NCBI GenBank assembly: GCA_937902805.1
Contig: CALEMB010000013.1
Coordinates: 1-13,479 of the forward strand
DNA from: an uncultured Bacteroidales bacterium
Lineage (GTDB): Bacteria > Bacteroidota > Bacteroidia > Bacteroidales > F082
Direction: 5' to 3'
DNA length: 13,479 bases
The first letter of the stretch is position 1, and each line of letters opens with the position of its first letter. Position numbers and translations under genes: made by a program. Shown here piece by piece: positions 1 to 6,751 of the stretch. The notes under the pieces are model-generated. The model made no database searches. It was not told where the DNA came from and saw only the letters and a program-made list of their open reading frames with translations.

Positions 1-210
1 GAAGACCTCTTTCATACCGTAGCAGTTAATCATATCTTTGTTTCCCAGGGCATAAATCCGCTCGCGGTCGGGGTTCTCGCGCGTCACGGCGTATTGCTGC
101 ACCACATAGCAGAAACTGATGATGACGAAGGCCAACGCCACGCTCAGCCCCACGAACTCAATAGCGGTGTAAAGCTTGTTTCGGGATAAGAATTTCAGGT
201 AGGTTTTCAT
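1..210 (-). CDS. ABC transporter permease, FtsX/MacB-like, N-terminal fragment
   Basis: Only the first 70 codons are present; the gene runs off the left edge. The start is the ATG at 208-210. The protein begins MKTYLKFLSRNKLYTAIEF, a short basic cytoplasmic stretch, followed by one hydrophobic segment at about residues 18-37 (VGLSVALAFVIIS and onward). This is the usual start of Bacteroidales FtsX/MacB-type permeases, in which TM1 is followed by a large periplasmic domain; the ARENPDRER-like tail after the TM (TRENPDRERIYAL) fits that pattern. Such permeases pair with an ATPase, an HlyD-type adaptor and a TolC channel for efflux or lipoprotein/peptide export. The TolC-family gene directly upstream on the same strand supports this. 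No ATPase or adaptor is visible in the window. The family call rests on the N-terminal pattern only; the substrate is unknown. Confidence 0.75.
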   Translation of the reverse strand, partial: MKTYLKFLSRNKLYTAIEFVGLSVALAFVIISFCYVVQQYAVTRENPDRERIYALGNKDMINCYGMKEVF

Positions 211-227
211 TATTGTTGATGTTTTTT

Positions 228-301
228 GCTTTCAGCTCTCAGCAATCAGCTTTCAGCCTCGGCTAATCCATGCTGATAGCTGATGGCTGAATGCTGATAG
301 C
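228..301. repeat. 30-bp imperfect inverted repeat made of GCTNTCAGC-like units
   Basis: The left arm at 228-257 and the right arm at 272-301 are reverse complements at 25 of 30 positions by hand count, around a 14-base loop. Each arm is itself built from repeated CAGC/GCTGA words (agctgatggctgaatgctga in the right arm). The element fills the gap between the TolC-family stop and the permease start, so the mRNA could fold into a long hairpin there. No T-tract follows on either strand, so it is not a standard terminator. Confidence 0.75.
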
Positions 302-303
302 TA

Positions 304-1668
304 TTATTGATTTATATACGGTGTCCCTCCATAGTAATTAACCACACTATTCTTGATAAAGTATTGAAGCTGAGCGTTGAGGTGCTCAGCGAGGGCGTTG
401 AGGTAGTTGTTGGAGGCGGTCTGGTATTCTATGGACGAAATCAAGCCTTGCTCGAAGCGCTTGCCGTTCAGTTGATAGGCCTCCTCTTGCAAGTCGGCAC
501 GAGTGGCGGCTTGGAGCAGGGCATCAGCGCTGCCGTCGCGGTCGGCGATGGCACGGCGCACCTCGGCCTCTACGGTTTGGAGCGTCTGCTCATAGTCGGC
601 TTTTGCACGTTCGTAGGCATTCTTCCGCTTTGCGATGTTGGAATGCTTCGAGAGGCGGTCGAAAATGGGGATGCTCAACGAGAGTTGCACATACTCGCCA
701 CTGTTGTTCTTCAACTGGTCGAAATAGGGCGTGGGCACATAGCCCTCCATGCCAGGATAGGTGAAGAAACTCGTCGACCAGCCACCATAGAGCGAGAGGG
801 TGGGTAACAACTGCCAGCGAGCCGTCTTCAAGGCGAGGCGGGCATTTTTCATCGTGCCTTCGGCCAAGGAAACCTCGGGTATCAGGTTTTTGGCGCGGGC
901 GACAAAGTCATCGATTTCTTCCGATGGGTTCGTTCGGCTGCCACCATGTGAAAGCCCTACGTCCAAACCGTCAATTTTCAACGGCTCCTCGATAGGCCAA
1001 AACATCACATCCTTCAAGGTAATCATGGCGTTGTTGAGGTTATTGCGGCAGGTGGTCAGTTGGTATTGTCGCTCGGCAAGGTCGCTCTGCATCTGCACCA
1101 CATCAGCGTGCGACTTCAGGCCCAGTTGTTCTTGCCTCGTGGCAAGTTGCACGGACTTCTCCGCCGTGGCCACCTGCGCTTGCAAGGCCTTCTCCAACTC
1201 GGTGTGGTAAAGCACGTTGCAATAGGCTTCCATCGTAGCGAGGCAGATTTGGTCTTCCAACTGTTGCTCTTTGGTGAAGCCCATCAATTTTGCCGTCTTG
1301 GTGATTTTCAGGTTGTTGACGGCTTGGAAACCGTTAAACAAAACGATTCCGCCCGAGAGACTGTAGCCGTTGTGGAAAGAGGTCGTTCGTATATAGGTGT
1401 TGGTCTCCGGGTCGATGCTACGACCAAAGTTGACGTAGGCGTAGGTGCTGCCACTTAACTCGGGTGTGAAAGCCGCCAAAATAGCGTCACGGCGGTTGAT
1501 TTGTGCATCGCGGTTGTCGGCCTGCTGGATACGGATTTTGGTGGAATGCTCCACGGCATAGCGCATACAGGCTTTGAGGTCCATGGCGGTGGTGTCCTGG
1601 GCCTTGACGAGATTCAAGGCCCCCAGGAACAACATCAAAATGAAAAAGGTATGTTTAGCTTTCATCAT
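304..1668 (-). CDS. TolC-family outer membrane efflux protein
   Basis: This 454-residue protein is of normal length for TolC-like outer membrane factors. A signal peptide covers about residues 1-23 (MMKAKH, then a hydrophobic core, then VKA before QDTTAMDL). The mature protein starts with the typical LKACMRYAVEHSTKI helix, followed by two repeated OEP halves rich in alpha-helical coiled coil (for example ALQAQVATAEKSVQLATRQE in the first half and ANNYLNALAEHL-like helices near the end). The segments predicted to form barrel strands include LSLYGGWSTSFF and YVQLSLSIPIFDR. It should trimerise in the outer membrane as the exit duct for an ABC or RND pump. It lies directly upstream of an FtsX/MacB-like permease on the same strand, which suggests an ABC efflux operon. 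Two adjacent Met codons could start it. Transcription probably depends on the sigma-54 promoter at 1696-1711. Confidence 0.93.
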   Translation of the reverse strand: MMKAKHTFFILMLFLGALNLVKAQDTTAMDLKACMRYAVEHSTKIRIQQADNRDAQINRRDAILAAFTPELSGSTYAYVNFGRSIDPETNTYIRTTSFHNGYSLSGGIVLFNGFQAVNNLKITKTAKLMGFTKEQQLEDQICLATMEAYCNVLYHTELEKALQAQVATAEKSVQLATRQEQLGLKSHADVVQMQSDLAERQYQLTTCRNNLNNAMITLKDVMFWPIEEPLKIDGLDVGLSHGGSRTNPSEEIDDFVARAKNLIPEVSLAEGTMKNARLALKTARWQLLPTLSLYGGWSTSFFTYPGMEGYVPTPYFDQLKNNSGEYVQLSLSIPIFDRLSKHSNIAKRKNAYERAKADYEQTLQTVEAEVRRAIADRDGSADALLQAATRADLQEEAYQLNGKRFEQGLISSIEYQTASNNYLNALAEHLNAQLQYFIKNSVVNYYGGTPYINQ

Positions 1669-1695
1669 GCTTATATTAAATGATGCACATGAGAA

Positions 1696-1711
1696 AGCAT
1701 ATTGTGTGCCA
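1696..1711 (-). promoter_or_regulatory. Sigma-54 (RpoN) -24/-12 promoter for the TolC-permease unit
   Basis: On the minus strand this reads TGGCACACAATATGCT. Against the consensus TGGCACGnnnnTTGCW it keeps TGGCAC and TGC, with exactly 10 bases between the invariant GG (1709-1710) and GC (1697-1698). Counting 12 bases on from the -12 C puts the transcript start near 1685, giving a leader of about 17 bases before the TolC ATG at 1668. No TAnnTTTG element was found in this gap, so sigma-54 is the only promoter seen here. No sigma-54 activator gene is in the window. Confidence 0.7.
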
Positions 1712-1763
1712 AAAATGTAAAATGTTAATATACAGAGATTTGAAAAAACGACCTTTTAGAAAA

Positions 1764-1804
1764 GTGTAAAGTTTCTTTACAGTGGGTGTAAAGATTCTTT
1801 ACAC
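1764..1804. promoter_or_regulatory. Two tandem palindromic operators, probable enhancer (UAS) for a sigma-54 activator
   Basis: Two dyads share the form GTGTAAAG-NTT-CTTTACAC. The first (1764-1782, spacer TTT) has one mismatch in the outermost base of its right arm; the second (1786-1804, spacer ATT) has perfect 8-bp arms. They start 22 bp apart, about two helical turns, so two dimers would sit on the same face. Relative to the start inferred near 1685, their centres lie at about -88 and -110, the usual range for NtrC-family enhancer sites. They also lie just past the stop of the upstream pseudouridine synthase gene, but they are AT-rich and lack a T-tract, so a terminator is less likely. Confidence 0.65.
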
Positions 1805-1811
1805 TTGATGG

Positions 1812-2750
1812 TCAGATTTCCTTGTTGGTCATCCCTGGGAACGGCCTCGCAAACACCTTCGGGAAAGGTGTCTCAAACTCCATGTCCTTCTTTTTGATGG
1901 GGTGGTGGAAGCAGAGTTTGTAGGCGTGCAGACAAAGGCGACCTAATGAATTGTCGTAGTTTCCTGATTCTGAGAGACCGTATTTTGGGTCGCCCACCAC
2001 GGGATGCCCGATGTCGGCCATGTGGACGCGAATCTGGTTCTTGCGGCCCGTCTCCAGCTGCAATTCCACTAAAGAATACCTTGGATTGGAATATAAGGTC
2101 TTGTAATAGGTCTCGGCATACTTACCTCCGTTGTCGGTGGGGCTGGAGTAGGTGATGAAAGCCTTGTTGTCCTTCAGCCACGACGATACCATACCTTCCT
2201 TTTTCTCCATGCAGCCACTCACCACAGCCACATAACGGCGGTCGTAAACGGTGTTTTTCCAGTCCTCCTCGAACAGCAAAGCCACTTCCTTGCTTTTGGC
2301 AAAGAGCATCAGACCGCTGGTGTCACGGTCGAGGCGGTGGATGGTGTGGGCACGGCAACGTTGCTGTGTGTAGATGAAATAGTCGTTCAAGATGCCTTGT
2401 GCCGTGTCCTTTTCCTTGGTGGGACTGTTGGTCAACAGGCCTTCCTTTTTGTCGATGACCAAGAGGTATTTGTCCTCATAGACGATGCTCAACCAGGGGT
2501 TGCGGAAGCGTTCTTTAGCGGTGGGCTTGCCAATCTCCACCACCATGCCAGGTTCAAGGGCGAAGTCGAATTGCGTGGTGCGTTGCCCGTCGACCGAAAT
2601 AGTCTTGTTGGCCAACATGCGTTTGACCTTGTTGCGGCTGATGCCATCCAACTTCTTCATCAGGAAATCCATCAACTGTGTCGGTTCCGTGACGTTGAAT
2701 TTCAACGGGTTACTCTTTGAATGTGGGGCTTTCTTTTCGTCTTTTTTCAT
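1812..2750 (-). CDS. RluA-family RNA pseudouridine synthase
   Basis: This 312-residue cytoplasmic enzyme isomerises specific uridines in rRNA or tRNA to pseudouridine. An N-terminal S4 RNA-binding domain covers about residues 26-73 (ISRNKVKRMLANKTISVDG). The catalytic domain follows with the signature HRLDRDTSG at 138-146, whose Asp141 is the expected catalytic nucleophile. Other family motifs are visible: KKEGLLTNSP (about 101-110), LETGRKNQIRVHM, and GHPVVGDPKYG. Length and domain order match RluA/RluC/RluD proteins; which uridine is modified cannot be told. The first 15 residues are Lys-rich and look like a flexible extension. The gene lies downstream of dnaB on the same strand, separated by a heptamer tandem repeat. 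No promoter is obvious in the gap, so it may be read through from dnaB. Confidence 0.93.
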   Translation of the reverse strand: MKKDEKKAPHSKSNPLKFNVTEPTQLMDFLMKKLDGISRNKVKRMLANKTISVDGQRTTQFDFALEPGMVVEIGKPTAKERFRNPWLSIVYEDKYLLVIDKKEGLLTNSPTKEKDTAQGILNDYFIYTQQRCRAHTIHRLDRDTSGLMLFAKSKEVALLFEEDWKNTVYDRRYVAVVSGCMEKKEGMVSSWLKDNKAFITYSSPTDNGGKYAETYYKTLYSNPRYSLVELQLETGRKNQIRVHMADIGHPVVGDPKYGLSESGNYDNSLGRLCLHAYKLCFHHPIKKKDMEFETPFPKVFARPFPGMTNKEI

Positions 2751-2800
2751 GGAATCTGAATATGTGATTTAAAGATTCAAGATTTTGAGTCGCTTTGCGC

Positions 2801-2842
2801 AATTTTGAATTTTGAATTTTGAATTTTGAATTTTGAATTTTG
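2801..2842. repeat. Six perfect tandem copies of the heptamer AATTTTG
   Basis: Six uninterrupted AATTTTG units fill 2801-2842, starting 3 bases beyond the dnaB stop and ending 51 bases before the start of the RluA-type gene. Degenerate relatives (GATTCAA, GATTTTGA) lie between 2774 and 2789. As a short perfect array it may change length by replication slippage, altering spacing in the dnaB-rluA leader. Confidence 0.9.
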
Positions 2843-2845
2843 ATA

Positions 2846-4408
2846 TTAAAACGGGACTGGCTCATCGGAGGTGATGGATGGATTATAGGAGGACATTCCG
2901 TCGTCGTCGTTCATCTTTGAGCTGTAGACTTGGGGCTGGCTGTCGAATTGGTTGTTGGGGCCTATGGTAGTGAAGCTGCTGTTGTCAAAACCTTGCTCAA
3001 ACTCTTCGAAACGAGCGTATTGACCGACAAACCTTAGCTCCACTTCGCCCAGTTTTCCGTTACGGTGCTTGGCGATGTCGATGATGGAATAGCCCTTGGG
3101 CTTATCTTCGGCATCAGCTCCATCTTTATAGTATTCAGGACGATAGATAAACATCACCATGTCGGCATCCTGCTCAATGGCGCCTGACTCACGCAAGTCG
3201 GAAAGGATGGGCTTCTTGGAGCCGGGACGCTGCTCCACGCTACGACTCAGCTGAGAGAGTGCCAAAACGGGAATCTCCAACTCCTTGGCCAGACTCTTCA
3301 GTGAACGCGAGATGGTGCTGATTTCTTGCTCACGGTTGAGACCTTTGTCGCCACCCTTGGCGGTCATGAGTTGCAGGTAATCGATAAAAATCATCTGAAT
3401 ATCATGCTGTTGCTTCAGACGGCGGCATTTGGCGCGCAACTCGAAGATGGAGAGCTGTGGCGTGTCATCGATGAAGATAGGCGCGTCGGTCAAAGGGGTG
3501 ACCTTGGTGTTCAACTGCTGCCATTCATATTCTGCCAAGTCGCCCGAACGCAACTTGTCTGCGGTGAGCGAAGTCTCGGTCGAAATCAGACGTGTAACTA
3601 GCTGAACTGACGACATCTCCAATGAGAAGAAGGCGACAGGACGGTTGAAATTGACGGCAGCGTTGCGGGCCAAGTTCAAGGCGAAGGCGGTCTTACCCAT
3701 ACTGGGACGTGCAGCCAAGATGATGAGGTCCGACTTCTGCCAGCCTTGTGTGATGCGGTCAAGCTCTGTGTAGCCCGAAGGCACACCACGTAACTTGTCG
3801 TCTGCATTCTTGGCGTTCTGAATCTCCTTGATGGCCTTGCTGACCAAGTCTTGCATCGAGTCGTAGCTGCGGCGCAGGTTGTTCTCGCTGATTTGGAAAA
3901 GGTTGTTCTCGGCTTTGTCGAGCAGGTCGAACACGTCGGAGGTGTCCTCGAAGGCCTCGTGGATCATGTCGGATGAAATCAGAATCAGCTGACGCTGAAT
4001 GTGTTTCTGCATGATGATACGGGCGTGGTACTCGATGTTGGCTGCAGAGACGACACGGTTGGTGAGCTTCGAGATATAATAGGCTCCACCGACCATTTCC
4101 AATTCGCCTCGTTGTTTTAATTCATTGGTAACGGTAAGAATATCAATGGGTTCTGACTTTCCGAACAGCGACTTGATGGCGGCGAAGATCTTCTGGTGCT
4201 TGTCGAGATAAAAGGCCTCAGGCGAGAGGATGTCGATGACCTCGTTGACAGCTTCCTTTTCCAGCATGAGGGCACCAAGCACGACTTCTTCAAGGTCAGT
4301 GGCTTGGGGAGGGATGCGTCCCTGATTGGCAAAGACTTGTTCTGGGGTTAATAAATTGCGTTTTGTGGCGTCACCGAAAGGACGGCGAGTGGTGGTATCG
4401 TTAGGCAT
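2846..4408 (-). CDS. dnaB: Replicative DNA helicase DnaB
   Basis: This 520-residue protein is the ring-shaped 5'-3' helicase that unwinds DNA at the fork and recruits primase. The N-terminal collar domain covers about residues 31-135 (PPQATDLEEVVLGALML, then YISKLTNRVVSAANIEYHAR). The RecA-like motor begins near 206 (RGVPSGYTELDRITQGW). It carries Walker A ARPSMGKT at 233-240, Walker B MIFIDYLQLM at 339-348, and the DnaB H4 region SDLRESGAIEQDADMVMF at 403-420. No intein interrupts Walker A, a common insertion site in this family. The acidic, Ser/Asn-rich tail (after about 470) ending in EPVPF is poorly ordered by appearance. A TACTTTTG -7 element lies upstream at 4441-4448. Length and motif set are normal. 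Confidence 0.97.
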   Translation of the reverse strand: MPNDTTTRRPFGDATKRNLLTPEQVFANQGRIPPQATDLEEVVLGALMLEKEAVNEVIDILSPEAFYLDKHQKIFAAIKSLFGKSEPIDILTVTNELKQRGELEMVGGAYYISKLTNRVVSAANIEYHARIIMQKHIQRQLILISSDMIHEAFEDTSDVFDLLDKAENNLFQISENNLRRSYDSMQDLVSKAIKEIQNAKNADDKLRGVPSGYTELDRITQGWQKSDLIILAARPSMGKTAFALNLARNAAVNFNRPVAFFSLEMSSVQLVTRLISTETSLTADKLRSGDLAEYEWQQLNTKVTPLTDAPIFIDDTPQLSIFELRAKCRRLKQQHDIQMIFIDYLQLMTAKGGDKGLNREQEISTISRSLKSLAKELEIPVLALSQLSRSVEQRPGSKKPILSDLRESGAIEQDADMVMFIYRPEYYKDGADAEDKPKGYSIIDIAKHRNGKLGEVELRFVGQYARFEEFEQGFDNSSFTTIGPNNQFDSQPQVYSSKMNDDDGMSSYNPSITSDEPVPF

Positions 4409-4440
4409 AAAGTTTCAGATTTTTCATTCGTTCGGGATGG

Positions 4441-4448
4441 CAAAAGTA
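4441..4448 (-). promoter_or_regulatory. Bacteroidetes-type -7 element upstream of dnaB
   Basis: The minus strand reads TACTTTTG, matching TAnnTTTG, 33 bases from the dnaB ATG. A weak -33 candidate, TTTC (4470-4473), lies 21 bases upstream instead of the consensus TTTG. This gives a leader of roughly 25-30 bases. Confidence 0.55.
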
Positions 4449-4494
4449 CGAATTAAAAACCGCCCCTATGAAACTCTGTCTGGGAAGTTATCAA

Positions 4495-5958
4495 CTACTT
4501 GAAAAGGAGTTGATAAGTTTTCGCAATGATTTCATTTTCAATGATTAAGTCTTCTCTTGCCTGTTGATAACCTAAGAGGTCGTTGCTGGTCGCTTCGAGG
4601 AGAATCCGGCTGTGTTCGAAGAGTTTAGCCTCGTCAAAAAGGGCTGTTTCGAGGTGCTGTAAAGTCAGCCCGCGCTTGATGGCCGGATGGTAAAAATGGG
4701 CTTGTTGAAGCACCTCGAAGAGGTTGAAGACTTTGTAGCCTACCGTCTGGTTTTGGATGATTTCGTGACGCAGCAGGGTAGTGGTTAGGTTTTGTGGCGT
4801 AAAACACACAACAAGCTCATAATGAGATAGTTTTTCGATGAGCAAGTCGATGGCTTCTTTCCAACGGCTATGATCCTCAAAACAATCCCAAACAAAACAA
4901 CCGTCAGCAACCATAGATCCCATGCCGCCCGCTTGCCCCCGCAGGGATGACATGGCTGCTGAAGGCTCGTGCTTGCCTTGTAAAGCAAAAGCCAAAATCA
5001 TCTCTTCGTAAGGCTTTGTGCCATCCAATTCCGGTACGGCAGGACGGTTAAGCAAGAGATTTAGGTAAGCGACAGACTTTGGTTTGGGCTGTGGTGCCAA
5101 AGAGTAAAGTGACTTGTAATCAATATAATACGAGTTGGTCTCCAAAGCTTCAATCTGGTGCGCTTCTTCGGAAGCGGGTTCAACTTGTTGTAGCATCTTG
5201 GCATTGGTGTTCACGCCGCTGAAATAGCTTTGGAACAATGCTCCATCGTCCATTGCTGTGGTGAAAAGAAAGCTGTTCTTTGGTATTAGTTTCCAGCAAT
5301 GGCCCTGAAAATCACAAGGGTAGGGGCTATGGCATTGTGTCCCAATGTTGACGATGGGGGAGTGAGGCAAAGCTACCACAGCTTTCAGCCGTTCCACGTT
5401 TTGAGCGACAAATGCCTCTCGCTCAATTACATACTCCATTACCGATTCCATTTTGAAAAGCTGGTTCACGTTTATGGGGCCATCCTTCACGTAGTCGCCA
5501 TTGAGGTACATGAGGCGGAAGTCGCTGAGTGGCACTCCGCAGCCGTGTAGCACATAGTATTGCAAAGCGGCGTCATTATAATAGGTGTCGCTGAGCTTCA
5601 TGGAACTCTTCACCTCCACAGCCAGCCACTTGTCACCGTCGCGCACGAGCATATCGAGCATGATGAGCGTGTCATTGTATTGGAAAACAGCCTCATACAT
5701 TACCTTAACATCGGGGTTGCTGAGGCTCTGCCAAGTTTCTGCCACCTTTTTCGGGAACTGTGAGGGTGAATTGGGCGACATGTCAATTCCGCCAGGAAAC
5801 ACCTCATGCGCCAGCACGCCGACATCGGTGCCGCGCTGGAACTTCGCCCTTTGCTCTATGCTGAGTTTGTCGCGCAGATAAGGATGCTTCTTCTGCATAT
5901 ACAGTGCCTTTTCGCACTGCAAGCCCTTGATATACGTAGATTTGGAGAGTATGTGCAT
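4495..5958 (-). CDS. DUF2779 protein: Cas4-like Fe-S nuclease half plus degenerate RNase H-like half
   Basis: I place the start at the ATG 5956-5958 (487 residues); an in-frame ATG further up at 6096 would put 46 unrelated residues inside the neighbouring exonuclease gene. The protein starts LSKSTYIKGLQCEKALY, the usual DUF2779-family opening. Residues 1-225 resemble a Cas4/AddB-type PD-(D/E)XK nuclease: His51, Glu89 (MYEAVF), Asp102, the E115-V-K117 pair and QYY at 133-135. Cys15 with Cys209, Cys215 and Cys221 (CHSPYPCDFQGHCW) likely ligate a 4Fe-4S cluster. The C-terminal half aligns with the DUF2779 region, but where the family normally reads DFETF this protein has DYKSL at 280-284, so a DEDD-type exonuclease site appears lost. 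The gene follows an intact 3'-5' exonuclease by 1 bp. A DNA repair or processing role is inferred; no Cas genes are nearby. Confidence 0.82.
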   Translation of the reverse strand: MHILSKSTYIKGLQCEKALYMQKKHPYLRDKLSIEQRAKFQRGTDVGVLAHEVFPGGIDMSPNSPSQFPKKVAETWQSLSNPDVKVMYEAVFQYNDTLIMLDMLVRDGDKWLAVEVKSSMKLSDTYYNDAALQYYVLHGCGVPLSDFRLMYLNGDYVKDGPINVNQLFKMESVMEYVIEREAFVAQNVERLKAVVALPHSPIVNIGTQCHSPYPCDFQGHCWKLIPKNSFLFTTAMDDGALFQSYFSGVNTNAKMLQQVEPASEEAHQIEALETNSYYIDYKSLYSLAPQPKPKSVAYLNLLLNRPAVPELDGTKPYEEMILAFALQGKHEPSAAMSSLRGQAGGMGSMVADGCFVWDCFEDHSRWKEAIDLLIEKLSHYELVVCFTPQNLTTTLLRHEIIQNQTVGYKVFNLFEVLQQAHFYHPAIKRGLTLQHLETALFDEAKLFEHSRILLEATSNDLLGYQQAREDLIIENEIIAKTYQLLFK

Positions 5959-5959
5959 G

Positions 5960-6664
5960 CTAGTTAGTGTAGTCCACGTAGTCGTCGGGAATGAGTGGCA
6001 GGTAGTTGAAGCGGCGCATGAGCTGTGCGATGGCGAGCACGTCCTTCTGGCAATAGATCTTGATGCGTTCGAGGTCGTTCTCTTGCCAGTAAACACGTCC
6101 TACCTCGCTGCCGTTGATGTCATCTTTTGGTGTGGGGATGTCGAGGATGGCGCAGAGCAAATCCAAAGAGGTAAAGTTTTTATAATCGCCGAACTTCCAT
6201 AGCTCCATGGTGTCGATGAAGTTGGTCTCCCAAGGCTTCTTGCCTGCCACTTGCAGGACCCTGGGGATTTGTATGCCGTTGATCATCATGCGACGGGCAA
6301 TGTATGGGAAGTCAAATTCCTTGCCATTATGGGCGCAGAGCTGGGCGTAGGGAGAATCGTAGTGTCTGTTCAGCATATCGGCGAAGTCGGCAAGCAAGGC
6401 TTTCTCGTCGTGGCTGTAGAACGACTTTAAGCGGAAACGCTCGCCGTTGAAGAAACCCACGGAAATGCAGACAATCTTCCCGAACTCAGCATAAATACCG
6501 GCATGGTCATAGATGTCGGCAGGGGAGAGGTCAGCGTTGTCGCGGTTCAACTGGTCAGCCTTTTTGTCCCAAAGTTTTTGCATCCGCTCGTCGAGTTGGT
6601 CGTAGGTTTTCTCTTGCGAGACGGTCTCAATGTCAAGGAAGAGGATTTTGGAGAAGTCTATCAT
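5960..6664 (-). CDS. PolB-like 3'-5' exonuclease (DEDDy type)
   Basis: This 234-residue protein is a stand-alone relative of the proofreading exonuclease domain of family B DNA polymerases. Exo I is FLDIET with Asp11 and Glu13. Exo II is HNGKEFDFPYI at 112-122 with Asp118. Exo III is YCQKD at 204-208, where Tyr204 and Asp208 make it the DEDDy subtype. All four metal-binding acids are therefore present, and an active 3'-5' nuclease is expected. It seems complete and cytoplasmic, with no signal peptide. Its TAG stop is followed by a single base and then the ATG of the DUF2779 nuclease gene, so the two are probably translated together. The upstream gap holds an octamer repeat and a hairpin but no clear promoter element. 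The family is known; its DNA substrate and pathway are not. Confidence 0.9.
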   Translation of the reverse strand: MIDFSKILFLDIETVSQEKTYDQLDERMQKLWDKKADQLNRDNADLSPADIYDHAGIYAEFGKIVCISVGFFNGERFRLKSFYSHDEKALLADFADMLNRHYDSPYAQLCAHNGKEFDFPYIARRMMINGIQIPRVLQVAGKKPWETNFIDTMELWKFGDYKNFTSLDLLCAILDIPTPKDDINGSEVGRVYWQENDLERIKIYCQKDVLAIAQLMRRFNYLPLIPDDYVDYTN

Positions 6665-6682
6665 ATCAGTTGTCAGTTATTA

Positions 6683-6710
6683 GTTGTTCAGTTGTTCAGT
6701 TGTTCAGTTG
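6683..6710. repeat. Three and a half tandem copies of the octamer GTTGTTCA
   Basis: Perfect copies lie at 6683-6690, 6691-6698 and 6699-6706, with a half copy to 6710. Degenerate relatives (CAGTTGTCAGTTATTA) continue to within a few bases of the exonuclease start at 6664. The array lies in the exonuclease leader region, about 19 bases before its ATG. Confidence 0.85.
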
Positions 6711-6740
6711 AGGTCCCTGAGCCTGTCGAAGGGCCGACCT
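6711..6740. repeat. REP-like interrupted palindrome
   Basis: The 30-base element has outer arms AGGTC/GACCT and inner arms CCT/AGG offset by an extra GCC on one side, around the core GAGCCTGTCGA. The core belongs to the CCTTCGACA(A/G)GCTCAGG family of dispersed palindromic words that I recall from many bacterial genomes. It sits between the acylphosphatase stop and the exonuclease start and abuts the octamer array. It could limit readthrough or protect 3' ends, but there is no T-tract. Confidence 0.6.
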
Positions 6741-6751
6741 AAATTATGCGG

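Noticed and set aside
307..807. Plus-strand open frames opposite the TolC-family, RluA and DnaB genes.
   Set aside because: No recognisable domains, and the opposite strand holds clear family members over their full length.
1764..1804. Dyads considered as a terminator for the pseudouridine synthase gene.
   Set aside because: The stems are AT-rich, short, duplicated with helical spacing and have no T-tract, while their distance to the sigma-54 element fits an enhancer.
4495..5958. Cas4-like protein considered as part of a CRISPR-Cas locus.
   Set aside because: No cas1, cas2 or effector genes and no repeat-spacer array are in the window; the DUF2779 architecture explains the similarity.
5959..6096. 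Upstream extension of the DUF2779 protein to an ATG at 6096.
   Set aside because: The 46 added residues are Ser/Thr/Arg-rich, unlike the family, and fall inside the conserved exonuclease frame; the ATG at 5958 starts directly at the family's usual LSKS motif.
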